Assembly: GCA_034521225.1 (NCBI GenBank)
Contig: JAXHMR010000022.1
Span: 115,959-179,958 of the forward strand
Length of the DNA stretch: 64,000 nt
Direction of reading: 5' to 3'
From: Woeseia sp034521225
GTDB lineage: Bacteria > Pseudomonadota > Gammaproteobacteria > Steroidobacterales > Woeseiaceae
A program made the translations under genes and the position numbers. Shown here piece by piece: positions 39,429-48,015 of the stretch. Position 1 is the stretch's first letter. Each line of letters opens with the position of its first letter. A model generated the notes under the pieces. That model was given only the letters and a program-made list of their open reading frames with translations. It made no database searches and had not been told where the DNA came from.

Positions 39429-39444
39429 TGCACTATTATGGTGC
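39429..39444. promoter_or_regulatory. NtrC-type enhancer site upstream of glnA
   Basis: TGCAC-TATTATG-GTGC matches the NtrC consensus (TGCAC, 7-base spacer, GTGCA) except for the last base. It lies about 135 bases before the start predicted from the sigma-54 promoter, a usual enhancer distance. The genes for NtrB and NtrC follow glnA. Confidence 0.6.
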
Positions 39445-39539
39445 CAGCAAACACTCAGCCGCCCCCTTTTGGTGCGAACGCGTGACACAAACCAAAGAGC
39501 AGCATCAGTGAAAACAAGCACTTGTGCGTAAATGCCGGC

Positions 39540-39555
39540 TGGCACGCTTCATGCA
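39540..39555 (+). promoter_or_regulatory. Sigma-54 promoter of glnA
   Basis: TGGCACGCTTCATGCA has GG and GC exactly 12 apart, the -24/-12 layout of RpoN promoters (TGGCAC-N5-TTGCA; one mismatch). Transcription would start near 39566, with an AGGAG ribosome site before the glnA ATG at 39617. The 326-base gap between glyQ and glnA holds this promoter and the NtrC site and no gene. Confidence 0.7.
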
Positions 39556-39616
39556 CTCAAACGGTACAAGCGCGGTATAGCCGCATTGATAAACAGAAGA
39601 AACCTAGGAGACCTAC

Positions 39617-41025
39617 ATGACCTCTGCAGAAGTGCTGGCCCTGATCAAGGAGCGCGAGGTGCGCTTTGTCGATTTTCGATTCACGGACACAAAGGGCAAG
39701 GAACAGCACGTCACCGTACCCGCCCACACGATCGATGAAGACGTGTTCGAGGACGGCAAGATGTTCGATGGCTCGTCGATTTCGGGCTGGAAGGGCATCA
39801 ATGACTCCGACATGATCCTGATGCCGGACCCGGCCACGGCGGTGATCGACATCTTCGCCGAGGAAGTCATGTTGAACCTGCGTTGCAACGTCATCGAGCC
39901 AAACACGATGCAGGGCTACACGCGCTGCCCGCGCTCGCTGGCCGCGCGCGCCGAGGCGTACCTGAAGTCCACCGGCATTGCCGACGCCGCGTACTTCGGA
40001 CCGGAAAATGAATTCTTCGTATTCGACGACGTGCGCTGGGGCGACACGATGCAAGGCGCGTTCTATGCGATCGATTCCGCCGAAGGCGCCTGGAATTCGG
40101 CAAGACCGAACTTGAAGGCAATATAGGCCACCGCCCCACCGTCAAGGGCGGTTACTTCCCGGTACCGCCGGTCGACTCGCTGCACGACATACGCTCGGCC
40201 ATGTGTCTTGCGCTCGAAGAAATGGGCGTCGAGACGGAAGTGCACCACCACGAGGTGGCCACCGCCGGCCAGTGCGAAATCGGCGCGAAGTTCAACACGC
40301 TGGTAAGCAAAGCGGACGAAGTGCAGATCCTGAAGTACGTCGTGCACAACGTCGCGCACAGTTACGGCAAAACCTCGACCTTCATGCCGAAGCCGCTCGT
40401 CAACGACAACGGCAACGGCATGCACGTCCACCAGTCGCTGATGAAGGGCGGCAAGAACCTGTTCGCCGGCGACGGCTACGGTGGCCTGTCGGACACGGCG
40501 CTCTACTACATTGGCGGCCTGATCAAGCACGCGAAATCGCTGAATGCCTTCGCGAACCCGTCGACAAACAGCTACAAGCGGCTGGTGCCGGGCTTCGAGG
40601 CGCCGACGATTCTTGCCTACTCGGCGCGCAACCGTTCGGCATCGATTCGCATCCCCTACATCTCGAACCCGAAAGGCCGACGCATCGAACTCAGGTTCCC
40701 GGACTCGATGGCGAACCCGTATCTCGCGTTTGCGGCCATGCTGCTGGCGGGTCTCGATGGCATCCAGAACAAGATCCACCCGGGTGATGCAATGGACAAG
40801 GATCTCTACGACCTGCCGCCGGAAGAGGAAAAGGGCCTGCAGCTGGTTGCGTTCTCGCTGGAGGAGGCCCTGAATGCGCTGGATGCCGACCGGGACTTCC
40901 TCAAAGTCGGTGATGTCTTCAGCGACGACCTGATTGACGCCTATATCGGCCTGAAGATGGAAAACGTCACCCGCCTGCGCATGACGACGCATCCGGTTGA
41001 ATTCGATATGTATTACAGCCTGTAA
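39617..41025 (+). CDS. glnA: Glutamine synthetase type I, frameshifted near 40098
   Basis: MTSAEVLALIKEREVRFVDFRFTD, FDGSSISGWKGINDSDM, FGPENEFFVFDDVRW, then after the break GHRPTVKGGYFPVPPVDS, HHEVATAGQCEI, MHVHQSL, and RSASIRIPY. Adenylylation-site Tyr lies in DLYDLPPEEEK. One added base at about 40098 gives AWNSGKTELEGNIGHRP and 469 residues, the standard GSI-beta length. It makes glutamine from glutamate and ammonia with ATP. The sigma-54 promoter and NtrC site upstream show nitrogen control. Confidence 0.95.
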
Positions 41026-41062
41026 GCCATTGAATCGGAGCTCGTGAGACTGTGATGCCGCG

Positions 41063-41089
41063 GGCCGGACTACATAATGCAGTCCGGCC
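41063..41089 (+). terminator. Stem-loop after glnA
   Basis: GGCCGGACT (41063-41071) and AGTCCGGCC (41081-41089) form a perfect 9-bp stem with a 9-base loop, 38 bases after the glnA stop. There is no T-run after it, so it may be an attenuating or mRNA-stabilising hairpin instead of a full terminator. Confidence 0.4.
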
Positions 41090-41128
41090 TGCTGGCCTCG
41101 CGGGGAGCCACGCTGCTATGCTAAACGC

Positions 41129-41656
41129 ATGTCTTTACGCATCGTCATCGCCGTCATTGCCCTGCTGGTCACCGCAGGCGCGTCCGCGCAGATCTACAAG
41201 TGGATCGACGAAGACGGTGTCCTGCATTACTCCGACCAGGCCCATCCTGGTGCCGAGATCGTCGTGTTGCCGGACAGTAACCGGGGCGACTTCAGCAGCA
41301 GGCCCCGGCAGGTCACCGGCACCAGCCGGAACAGCGAAACCGGTGATCAGCAGTCCGGGAAGTTTTCGTACCAGTCGCTTACGTTCTCGTCCCCGCAGTC
41401 GGAACAGACCCTGTGGAACATAGGGGGCACCCTGGAGATTTCGCTGAACCTGCAGCCGGCGCTCAGGCCCGACGACCGGGTGCGGATTTACTTCGACGGG
41501 GAACCGCAGATGGTGGATGCGCTGCGATTCGAAATGACAGAAGTCTGGCGCGGCGAGCACAACCTGCAGGCCGAGGTGCTCGATTCGACCGGCGCGCTGA
41601 TGATACGCAGCGAGCCGCTCAGGTTTTTCGTGCAGCAGACGTCGGTCAACAACTGA
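41129..41656 (+). CDS. DUF4124-domain exported protein
   Basis: 175 residues with signal peptide MSLRIVIAVIALLVTAGASA, then the DUF4124 signature QIYKWIDEDGVLHYSDQAHPGAE. The rest (RPDDRVRIYFDGEPQMVDALRFEMTEVWRGEHNLQAEVLD) reads like a beta-rich surface domain. DUF4124 genes are regularly found between glnA and ntrB in gammaproteobacteria; their role is unknown. Confidence 0.85.
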   Translation: MSLRIVIAVIALLVTAGASAQIYKWIDEDGVLHYSDQAHPGAEIVVLPDSNRGDFSSRPRQVTGTSRNSETGDQQSGKFSYQSLTFSSPQSEQTLWNIGGTLEISLNLQPALRPDDRVRIYFDGEPQMVDALRFEMTEVWRGEHNLQAEVLDSTGALMIRSEPLRFFVQQTSVNN

Positions 41657-41685
41657 GCGGCCAAACGTCCGGGTCACCGCCCGCG

Positions 41686-42762
41686 ATGGATCCCGCCAAC
41701 GCCGGCGACATTCTCGACAGCCTCGTTACCGCCGTCGTCATCGTCGACGACAGCCTTCTCGTTACAGGCCTGAATCCGGCTGCCGAAAACCTGCTCGGTA
41801 TAAGCCGGCGGCGCGCCTGCGGCATGCCGCTCCTGCCATTGCTCGATGACGACGAGACGCTGAAGACAATGCTCGGCCGCAGTCTTCGCGAGGGCCAGAC
41901 CTACGCACACGAGCTGACGCTCGCACCCAACGAGGTGCACGCCGAATCGCGCATCGTCGACTGCCGCGTGACGCCGATGCTTGCACCGACCGACAGTGCC
42001 GCGTTGCTCATCGAGATGAGCGACGTCACACGCCGCATTCGCATCAGCCGGGAAAACGCGCTGTTGATCCAGCACGGCGCCGGGCGCCAGATGGTCCGGC
42101 AGCTTGCGCATGAAATCAAAAACCCTCTCGGCGGCCTGCGCGGCGCGGCGCAGCTTCTCGCGCGCGAACTCGAAAGCGAAGAATTGCGTGAATACACGAC
42201 TGTCATCATCAGTGAAGCCGACCGGCTGGTTGCGCTGGTCAATACGCTGCTGGGTCCGGGCGGGCCGCCCAACAAGCAGCAGGTAAACATCCATGAATTG
42301 CTCGAATACGTCATTCGCCTGGTCAAGCCGGAGCAGGGCGACAAGCTTGAGATCGTTCGTGACTACGATCCCGGCCTGCCGTCTATCGCACTCGACCGCG
42401 ACCAGATCGTCCAGGCGCTGCTGAACCTCGTGCAAAATGCCTGTGCCGCACTTGGCAGTCACGGCCGGCTTACTTTAAGAACCCGTGCGGCGATGAATTT
42501 CACGATCGGTGAAACCCGGCACGCGACAATCGCGAGCATTGAAATAGAGGATGACGGCCCCGGCATTCCGCGCGAGCTGCAGGACTCCATTTTCTATCCC
42601 CTGGTTACGAGTCGTCCCGAGGGCACGGGGCTGGGGCTGCCCGCGGCGCAGGAACTGATCGGCCGTCACGGCGGACTGATCGAGTTCGAGTCCCGTCCCG
42701 GACGCACGGTCTTCAGCGTGCGGCTGCCCCTGACACGCGACACGGATGAACGTCGTGGCTGA
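41686..42762 (+). CDS. glnL: Nitrogen regulation histidine kinase NtrB
   Basis: 358 residues from ATG 41686. PAS domain (ILDSLVTAVVIVDDSLLVTGLNPAAENLLGIS), H-box QLAHEIKNPLGGLRGAAQLL with the phosphorylated His, N-box LNLVQNACAAL, and G boxes DDGPGIP and GTGLGLPAAQELI. NtrB phosphorylates NtrC under nitrogen limitation and is switched by PII. It overlaps the start of ntrC by 17 bases. The reading frame is open upstream across the DUF4124 gene, but only this ATG gives the normal NtrB start. Confidence 0.94.
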   Translation: MDPANAGDILDSLVTAVVIVDDSLLVTGLNPAAENLLGISRRRACGMPLLPLLDDDETLKTMLGRSLREGQTYAHELTLAPNEVHAESRIVDCRVTPMLAPTDSAALLIEMSDVTRRIRISRENALLIQHGAGRQMVRQLAHEIKNPLGGLRGAAQLLARELESEELREYTTVIISEADRLVALVNTLLGPGGPPNKQQVNIHELLEYVIRLVKPEQGDKLEIVRDYDPGLPSIALDRDQIVQALLNLVQNACAALGSHGRLTLRTRAAMNFTIGETRHATIASIEIEDDGPGIPRELQDSIFYPLVTSRPEGTGLGLPAAQELIGRHGGLIEFESRPGRTVFSVRLPLTRDTDERRG

Positions 42763-44149
42763 TGCCGCGCTCCGCGTCTGGGTCGTGGACGACGACCAGT
42801 CGGTGCGCTGGGTGCTGGAAAAGGCACTGCGCCAGGCGGGCATGGAACCGCGCAGTTTCGAGCGCGCGGAACTGCTGCTCGATGCCATAGGCCGCGACAG
42901 ACCGGATGTACTGATGACCGATGTGCGTATGCCGGGAATGGACGGGCTGACGCTGCTCGAACGCCTGAGCGAGGGCCACCCGGAGCTGCCCATCATCGTC
43001 ATGACCGCCCACACTGATCTCGACAACGCCGTCGCCGCGTATCGTGGTGGCGCGTTTGAATACCTGCCGAAGCCCTTCGATCTGGACGAAGCAGTGGCGC
43101 TGGTCGAAAAGGCCGTGCGCCCTAACGGCAGCACGGCACCGCCGCGCGCGGCCGACCCGGACCGCATGCAGGGATTGATCGGCCAGGCCCCCGCGATGCA
43201 GGAAGTATTCCGCTCGATAGGCCGGCTCGCGCGCTCGAGCATGACGGTCCTGATCACCGGCGAATCCGGTACCGGCAAGGAGCTCGTGGCGCGCGCGCTG
43301 CACGAGCACAGCCCGCGGGCGAAGAGACCGTTCGTTGCGCTCAATACGTCGGCGATTGCAGCCGAGCTGCTCGAGTCGGAGTTATTCGGCCATGAACGCG
43401 GCGCATTTACCGGAGCCGATGCGCGCCGCATCGGCCGCTTCGAGCAGGCCGACGGCGGCACGCTGTTTCTGGATGAAATCGGTGATATGTCACCGGCGTT
43501 GCAGACGCGGCTGTTGCGCGTGCTTGCGGAGAACGAGTTCTACCGTGTTGGCGGACAGGCATCGATCCGCGTCGATGTCCGCGTCATTGCCGCAACGAAC
43601 CAGGATTTGTCCCAGGCCGTATCAAAGGTGCGGTTTCGCGAGGACCTGTACCACAGGCTGAATGTAATTCGCATCAACACTCCGCCGCTCCGACAGCGGC
43701 GCGAAGATATACCCGAATTACTGCGGCACTACCTCGCGGACGCGGCACAGGAGCTCGGCACCGGCCAAAAGTCGCTGAACACCGAGGCGCTCGACATGCT
43801 GCGCAACTACGACTGGCCCGGCAACGTCCGCCAGCTCGTCAATGCGGCGCGCCGCCTTACAGTGACCGCGCCTGGTGCAGTCATCACCGCGGAGGACGTT
43901 CCCGCGGACCTCGGTGGTGCCGCGGCTCCGGGTCCGGAATGGACGGACGGCCTGGCGCAATGGGCCGACCAGCAATTACAGGCCAACCCGTCCCGCCCAC
44001 TGCTGGACGACGCACTGCCGGCATTCGAGCGCACACTGATTCGTATCGCCATGGCGCGTTCGCGCGGCCACCGCCAGGAAGCCGCGCGCCTTCTGGGCTG
44101 GGGACGCAACACGCTGACCCGAAAGATCCGCTCGCTCAATATTGAGTAG
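42746..44149 (+). CDS. glnG: Nitrogen regulation response regulator NtrC
   Basis: 467 residues: receiver domain (VWVVDDDQSVRWVL, phospho-Asp in LMTDVRMPGMDG, Lys in YLPKPFD), AAA+ domain with Walker A GESGTGKELVARALH, the sigma-54 contact GAFTGA, Walker B GGTLFLDEIGDM, and a C-terminal Fis-type helix-turn-helix (GHRQEAARLLGWGRNTLTRKI). It activates sigma-54 promoters such as the one in front of glnA. Confidence 0.96.
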   Translation: MNVVADAALRVWVVDDDQSVRWVLEKALRQAGMEPRSFERAELLLDAIGRDRPDVLMTDVRMPGMDGLTLLERLSEGHPELPIIVMTAHTDLDNAVAAYRGGAFEYLPKPFDLDEAVALVEKAVRPNGSTAPPRAADPDRMQGLIGQAPAMQEVFRSIGRLARSSMTVLITGESGTGKELVARALHEHSPRAKRPFVALNTSAIAAELLESELFGHERGAFTGADARRIGRFEQADGGTLFLDEIGDMSPALQTRLLRVLAENEFYRVGGQASIRVDVRVIAATNQDLSQAVSKVRFREDLYHRLNVIRINTPPLRQRREDIPELLRHYLADAAQELGTGQKSLNTEALDMLRNYDWPGNVRQLVNAARRLTVTAPGAVITAEDVPADLGGAAAPGPEWTDGLAQWADQQLQANPSRPLLDDALPAFERTLIRIAMARSRGHRQEAARLLGWGRNTLTRKIRSLNIE

Positions 44150-44152
44150 GGC

Positions 44153-45108
44153 TTATGGCCCGGCAATCCGCAATGTGCCAACCAGCTCCGTCACCGATGC
44201 CATCCCATGTCGTGCCAGGTACGCGGCGATGCCCTCGTTAATCGTGCGACACATCAGCGGTTCATAGAACAGCCCGGTACCGATGCCAACAGTGGATGCA
44301 CCGGCGATAATAAACTCGAGCGCATCCTTGACCGATACGATACCGCCCTGCCCGATGATCGGGATGTTGAGCGGCCCGGCAACCTCGTACACCTGGCGGA
44401 CTTTGAGCAGCGCGATCGGTTTTATCGCCGGTCCCGACAGGCCGCCCTGCACATTGCCGATGACGGGCCGTCGCGTCTCGACGTCGATCGCCATGCCGGT
44501 GATCGTATTGATGACGGCCAGCGCGTCGGCGCCGGCTTCGATGCAGCGCCGTGCGTTTTCACGGATGTCCGTCTGGTTGGGGAGAGCTTCGCAATGATCG
44601 GCTTTGATGTTGCGGCACGGCAGGCGGCAACCACCTGTGCCGACATCTCCGGAAAGTTGCCGAACGAAACGCCGCCTTCCTTGATGTTCGGGCACGAGAT
44701 GTTGATCTCAATTGCGTCGATCGGCGAATCATCGAAGCGGCGCGTTACGGCGGCATAGTCATCGATCGTCGAGCCGCAAACGTTCGCGATGAAGCGCGTT
44801 TCCGAGAAATCGAGTTGCGGCAGGATCACATCGACGACCTTGTCGACGCCCGGATTCTGCAGCCCGATGGCATTCAGCATGCCCATCGGCGTTTCCGCGA
44901 TGCGATGCGGTGCGTTGCCGAGCCGCGGTTCGCGGGTTGTGCCTTTCAACACGATGGCCCCGGCGTCGCGATTCGAAAACCCCTCGATGCGCGTGTATTC
45001 CTCGCCGAAGCCCACGCAGCCCGATAGCAGCACGATCGGCGAGCTCAGTGCGAGCCCACAAAATTCGGGCGCGAGCGGATCGTGTCCGGATTCTGTTGCA
45101 GCCACCAT
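44153..45108 (-). CDS. pyrD: Dihydroorotate dehydrogenase class 1B catalytic subunit, frameshifted near 44580
   Basis: FMN enzyme of pyrimidine synthesis. N-terminal part: SPIVLLSGCVGFGEEYTRI, GAIVLKGTTREPRLGN, MGMLNAIGLQNPGVD, and NISCPNIKEGG with the active-site Cys of class 1B. After PIIAKLSP the frame changes to NQTDIRENARRCIEAGADALAVINT, GGLSGPAIKPIALLKV and IIGQGGIVSVKDALEFIIAGAS. Restoring a fifth G in the run 44579-44582 joins them into 318 residues. The partner electron-transfer subunit PyrK is not next to it. Confidence 0.9.
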
Positions 45109-45142
45109 GAACCTTTACTGCCCGACGCGCGGTACCCGTGCC

Positions 45143-45607
45143 ATGTTCCACCTGATTCTTTTCCAGCCCGAGATACCCCCGAACACGGGCAATATCATAC
45201 GCCTGTGCGCAAACACGGGCACCCGCTTGCACCTGATCGAACCGCTCGGCTTCGAACTTGATGAACCGCGATTGCGTCGCGCCGGTCTCGACTACCGAGA
45301 GTTCGCCAGTGTTACGACTCATGCCGCGCTCGATCCGTGTCTCACGCAGATAGGCCAGCCGCGCGTATTTGCGTTGAGCACGCGCGGCCGCGAACCTTAC
45401 AGCAATCCGCGCTTCCGGCAAGGTGATGCGTTCCTGCTGGGTCCGGAAACGCGGGGCCTGCCGGAAGAGGTGCTGGCGGCGTTGCCGGCGGAACAGCGGC
45501 TGCGGGTGCCGATGACCGCGGGCAGTCGCAGCCTTAACCTGTCCAATGCCGCGGCGGTGATGATTTACGAGGCGTGGCGGCAGTGCGGGTTCGAAGGAGG
45601 TGCGTGA
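45143..45607 (+). CDS. trmL: tRNA (cytidine/uridine-34 2'-O)-methyltransferase TrmL
   Basis: 154 residues of a minimal SPOUT methyltransferase: MFHLILFQPEIPPNTGNIIRLCANTG at the start, then FLLGPETRGLPEEVL and the knotted end VPMTAGSRSLNLSNAAAVMIYEAWRQ that binds S-adenosylmethionine. It methylates the wobble ribose of tRNA-Leu isoacceptors. The frame is open upstream, but the ATG at 45143 gives the exact family start. Confidence 0.93.
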   Translation: MFHLILFQPEIPPNTGNIIRLCANTGTRLHLIEPLGFELDEPRLRRAGLDYREFASVTTHAALDPCLTQIGQPRVFALSTRGREPYSNPRFRQGDAFLLGPETRGLPEEVLAALPAEQRLRVPMTAGSRSLNLSNAAAVMIYEAWRQCGFEGGA

Positions 45608-45615
45608 CGACGTAG

Positions 45616-46638
45616 CTATTCAGGCTTGAGCGCACGCCTCATCAGCGCACCGACGGCCTCCCGGGCGGGCAGGTCCTCGTAGAGAATGCGATAGACCTGG
45701 TGGCAGATCGGCATCTCGACGCCGTGCGCTTCCGCCACCTCGCGGACGGCGCGGGCGGCGAGCACGCCCTCGACGACCTGCCGGATCTCGGCCTGCGCCT
45801 CGTCGATAGATTTGCCGGCGGCGAGCAACAGGCCCATGCGGCGGTTGCGCGACAGGTCGTCGGTGCAGGTTAAAACCAGGTCACCCATGCCGGCCAGGCC
45901 CATGAACGTTTCCTGGCTGCCGCCTAACGCGACACCGAGCCGCGTCATCTCGACGAGACCGCGCGTGATCAGTGCAATCCGGGTATTGGCGCCAAAGCCC
46001 AGGCCATCAGAAATGCCGGCGCCGATGGCCAGCACATTCTTGACCGCGCCACCGACTTCGACACCGACGACATCGCTGGACGTATAGGCGCGAAAGTCAT
46101 CGCCCGACAGTGCCGTAGCGAGGCCTGACGCAAACGCCGGGTCATTCGCCGCAATCGTCAGCGCTGTCGGCAACCCCTCGCCAACCTCGCGCGCGAACGT
46201 TGGCCCGGACAACACGGCCATCGGCCGCGTGTCACCCAGTATTTCAGCCGCGACCTCGTGCGGCAGCTTGCCGGTCGACAATTCGAACCCTTTTGTTGCC
46301 CAGCAGATGCGCACTTCGTCGGACAGTAACGGCTTCAAGCGCGTCAGCGTTTCGCGCAGTCCGTGGCTGGGCACCGCGATCAGCACGATGCTGGCGTCCT
46401 CAAGACTGTCTGCGAGGTCCGCGACCGCGAGCAGCGATTCAGGGAATGCTGCACCCGGCAGGTAGCGGCGGTTTTCGCGGTCGCGCCGAAGTGCCTCGAT
46501 CTGTTGCCGGTCACGTCCCCACAGTCGGACCGCGTGACCGGACCGTGCGAACAGCAGCGCCAGCGCCGTACCCCATGAGCCAGCGCCGATAACGGCGACC
46601 GGCGCCGAGGTATCAGGCGCTGCTGCCGCCTCGCTCAG
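45616..46638 (-). CDS. gpsA: Glycerol-3-phosphate dehydrogenase [NAD(P)+], apparent CTG start
   Basis: The 340-residue product has the NAD-binding VAVIGAGSWGTALALLFARSGH, RRYLPGAAFPESL, PSHGLRETL, VLSGPTFAREVGEGLPTAL, GGAVKNVLAIGAGISDGLGFG with the catalytic Lys, and EGVLAARAVREVA. It makes glycerol-3-phosphate for phospholipids. No ATG, GTG or TTG exists before residue 85 in this frame. A CTG at 46638 overlaps the secB stop as CTGA, just where ATGA would be expected, and gives the right length. Either CTG is used or the first base is misread. Confidence 0.92.
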   Translation of the reverse strand: MSEAAAAPDTSAPVAVIGAGSWGTALALLFARSGHAVRLWGRDRQQIEALRRDRENRRYLPGAAFPESLLAVADLADSLEDASIVLIAVPSHGLRETLTRLKPLLSDEVRICWATKGFELSTGKLPHEVAAEILGDTRPMAVLSGPTFAREVGEGLPTALTIAANDPAFASGLATALSGDDFRAYTSSDVVGVEVGGAVKNVLAIGAGISDGLGFGANTRIALITRGLVEMTRLGVALGGSQETFMGLAGMGDLVLTCTDDLSRNRRMGLLLAAGKSIDEAQAEIRQVVEGVLAARAVREVAEAHGVEMPICHQVYRILYEDLPAREAVGALMRRALKPE

Positions 46639-47126
46639 TGGGTGCCACCATTGCCGGCGGTCGGGTCGGCCTCTTGCGCCGCTTTCGCCATGGCCTGCTT
46701 GCGGCCCTCGGCATACAGCACGTCAAAGTTGATCGGCTGCAGCACGAACTCCGGAAAGCCGCCCTTGCTGACCATGCTGGCGATGGACTCGCGTGCATAC
46801 GGGAACAGCAGGCCCGGGCAATAGCTGCCGACAATCGCCTGGAACTCCTGCTCGTTGTAGCCCGTGATCTGGAACAGTCCGGCCTGGTGCAGTTCGATCA
46901 GGAAAAGGGTCTTCTCTTCGTGTTTGGTCTCGACAGTGATCGTCAATACCACCTCGTGCATGTCGTCCGACAGTGGCGCATGTGCGCTCCGCAGGTTTAG
47001 GTTGGTTTTCGGGTTCCACTCACCGGCCGTAAATACTTCCGGGGAGCGCGGCGACTCGAACGAAAAGTCCTTCAGGTAGACTTTCTGTATTGCAATACGT
47101 TTGTCTGTGTTGTCCTGCTCTGCCAT
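46635..47126 (-). CDS. secB: Protein-export chaperone SecB
   Basis: 163 residues: IQKVYLKDFSFESPRSPEVF, LTITVETKHEEKTLFLIELHQAGLF, and CPGLLFPYARESIASMVSKGGFPEFVLQPINFDVLYAE, the strongly conserved SecB core. It holds preproteins unfolded for SecA. The order rhodanese-grxC-secB-gpsA is the same as in Escherichia coli. Confidence 0.97.
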   Translation of the reverse strand: MAEQDNTDKRIAIQKVYLKDFSFESPRSPEVFTAGEWNPKTNLNLRSAHAPLSDDMHEVVLTITVETKHEEKTLFLIELHQAGLFQITGYNEQEFQAIVGSYCPGLLFPYARESIASMVSKGGFPEFVLQPINFDVLYAEGRKQAMAKAAQEADPTAGNGGTH

Positions 47127-47150
47127 TGACTGTTCCTGTTTATTGAGTGT

Positions 47151-47426
47151 TCAGGGCGACTCGTGCCGCCCCAGAAGTTCGTCCAGCCGGCCGTCCTGGT
47201 CCAGCGTGTGCAACTCGTCGAAGCCACCGACTGGCTGGTCGCCGATAAATATCTGCGGCACGCTGCGCCTGCCGCTGAGTTTTTCCATCTGCTCGCGCAT
47301 TGCCGTGTCTCCCGAGACCGAAATCTCGTCAAATTCGACACCTTTCTTCTTCAGCAGCATGCGCGCCGCCATGCAATACGAGCAATACGGCGTACCGTAC
47401 ATGACGACCCGAACCTGCTCAGTCAC
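47151..47426 (-). CDS. grxC: Glutaredoxin 3
   Basis: 91 residues with VVMYGTPYCSYCMAARMLL (redox C-S-Y-C; C-P-Y-C is more usual), RRSVPQIFIGDQPVGGFDEL with the cis-Pro, typical of GrxC. It reduces disulfides with glutathione. Its ATG overlaps the rhodanese stop by 4 bases. Confidence 0.95.
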   Translation of the reverse strand: MTEQVRVVMYGTPYCSYCMAARMLLKKKGVEFDEISVSGDTAMREQMEKLSGRRSVPQIFIGDQPVGGFDELHTLDQDGRLDELLGRHESP

Positions 47427-47869
47427 GACCGTCTTTTCTTCGTTTTCTTGTTGTTGACGAGCGGCAGGTTTGCCTGGGTCCAGGCAACTATTCCGCCCTT
47501 CAGGCTGTAGACGCTCTCAATACCGGCCTTGCGCAGCGCGGTGGCGGCACGCGAGGCGGTCATGCCGGCGTCACAGACTGTGACGATCGGGTGCTTTGCC
47601 AGCTTGCGGATTTTTTCGTCGCTCGCGGAAAATTCGTCGAAAGGGATATTCCTCGCGTTGACGATATGACCCCGCGCGAAGGCTTCGGGATTCCGCACGT
47701 CGATGACGATGGCATCAGCATTGATCAGCTTGACGGCGTCCTGGGGCTCAACATTGGTCAGGCCCTGGGACTTGCGCCGCAACTCGGTAAAGATCACGAG
47801 GAAAAAACTGAAGATCAGCGCGCTGACCAGCAGCGTGTGATTGGCGGCGAATTCGAGGTAGGTGTCCAT
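47423..47869 (-). CDS. Membrane-anchored rhodanese-like protein (YibN-like)
   Basis: 148 residues from ATG 47869: one N-terminal span (HTLLVSALIFSFFLVIFTEL), then a rhodanese domain (NADAIVIDVRNPEAFARGHI) with active-site Cys in TVCDAGMTAS, and a basic tail KKTKKRRS. A sulfur carrier or thiol protein of unknown substrate; equivalent of E. coli YibN by position. First gene of the operon with grxC, secB and gpsA. Confidence 0.9.
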   Translation of the reverse strand: MDTYLEFAANHTLLVSALIFSFFLVIFTELRRKSQGLTNVEPQDAVKLINADAIVIDVRNPEAFARGHIVNARNIPFDEFSASDEKIRKLAKHPIVTVCDAGMTASRAATALRKAGIESVYSLKGGIVAWTQANLPLVNNKKTKKRRS

Positions 47870-48015
47870 ACTGTGCAAAGCCTGACTATGGGCGGGCAGG
47901 GCGAAAAGCGGGAGTATAGCAGCGTGGGCGCCTTACTTGCCTGCTGCCGGAGTCCGGGCGGCCGGCGGCGCACAGGTTATGTCGCGCCGGCCCAAAGGCA
48001 CTACACTCACGCACC

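Noticed and set aside
44422..45108. Separate N-terminal DHOD-like gene
   Set aside because: The following frame continues the same protein; one base in the GGGG run restores a single pyrD.
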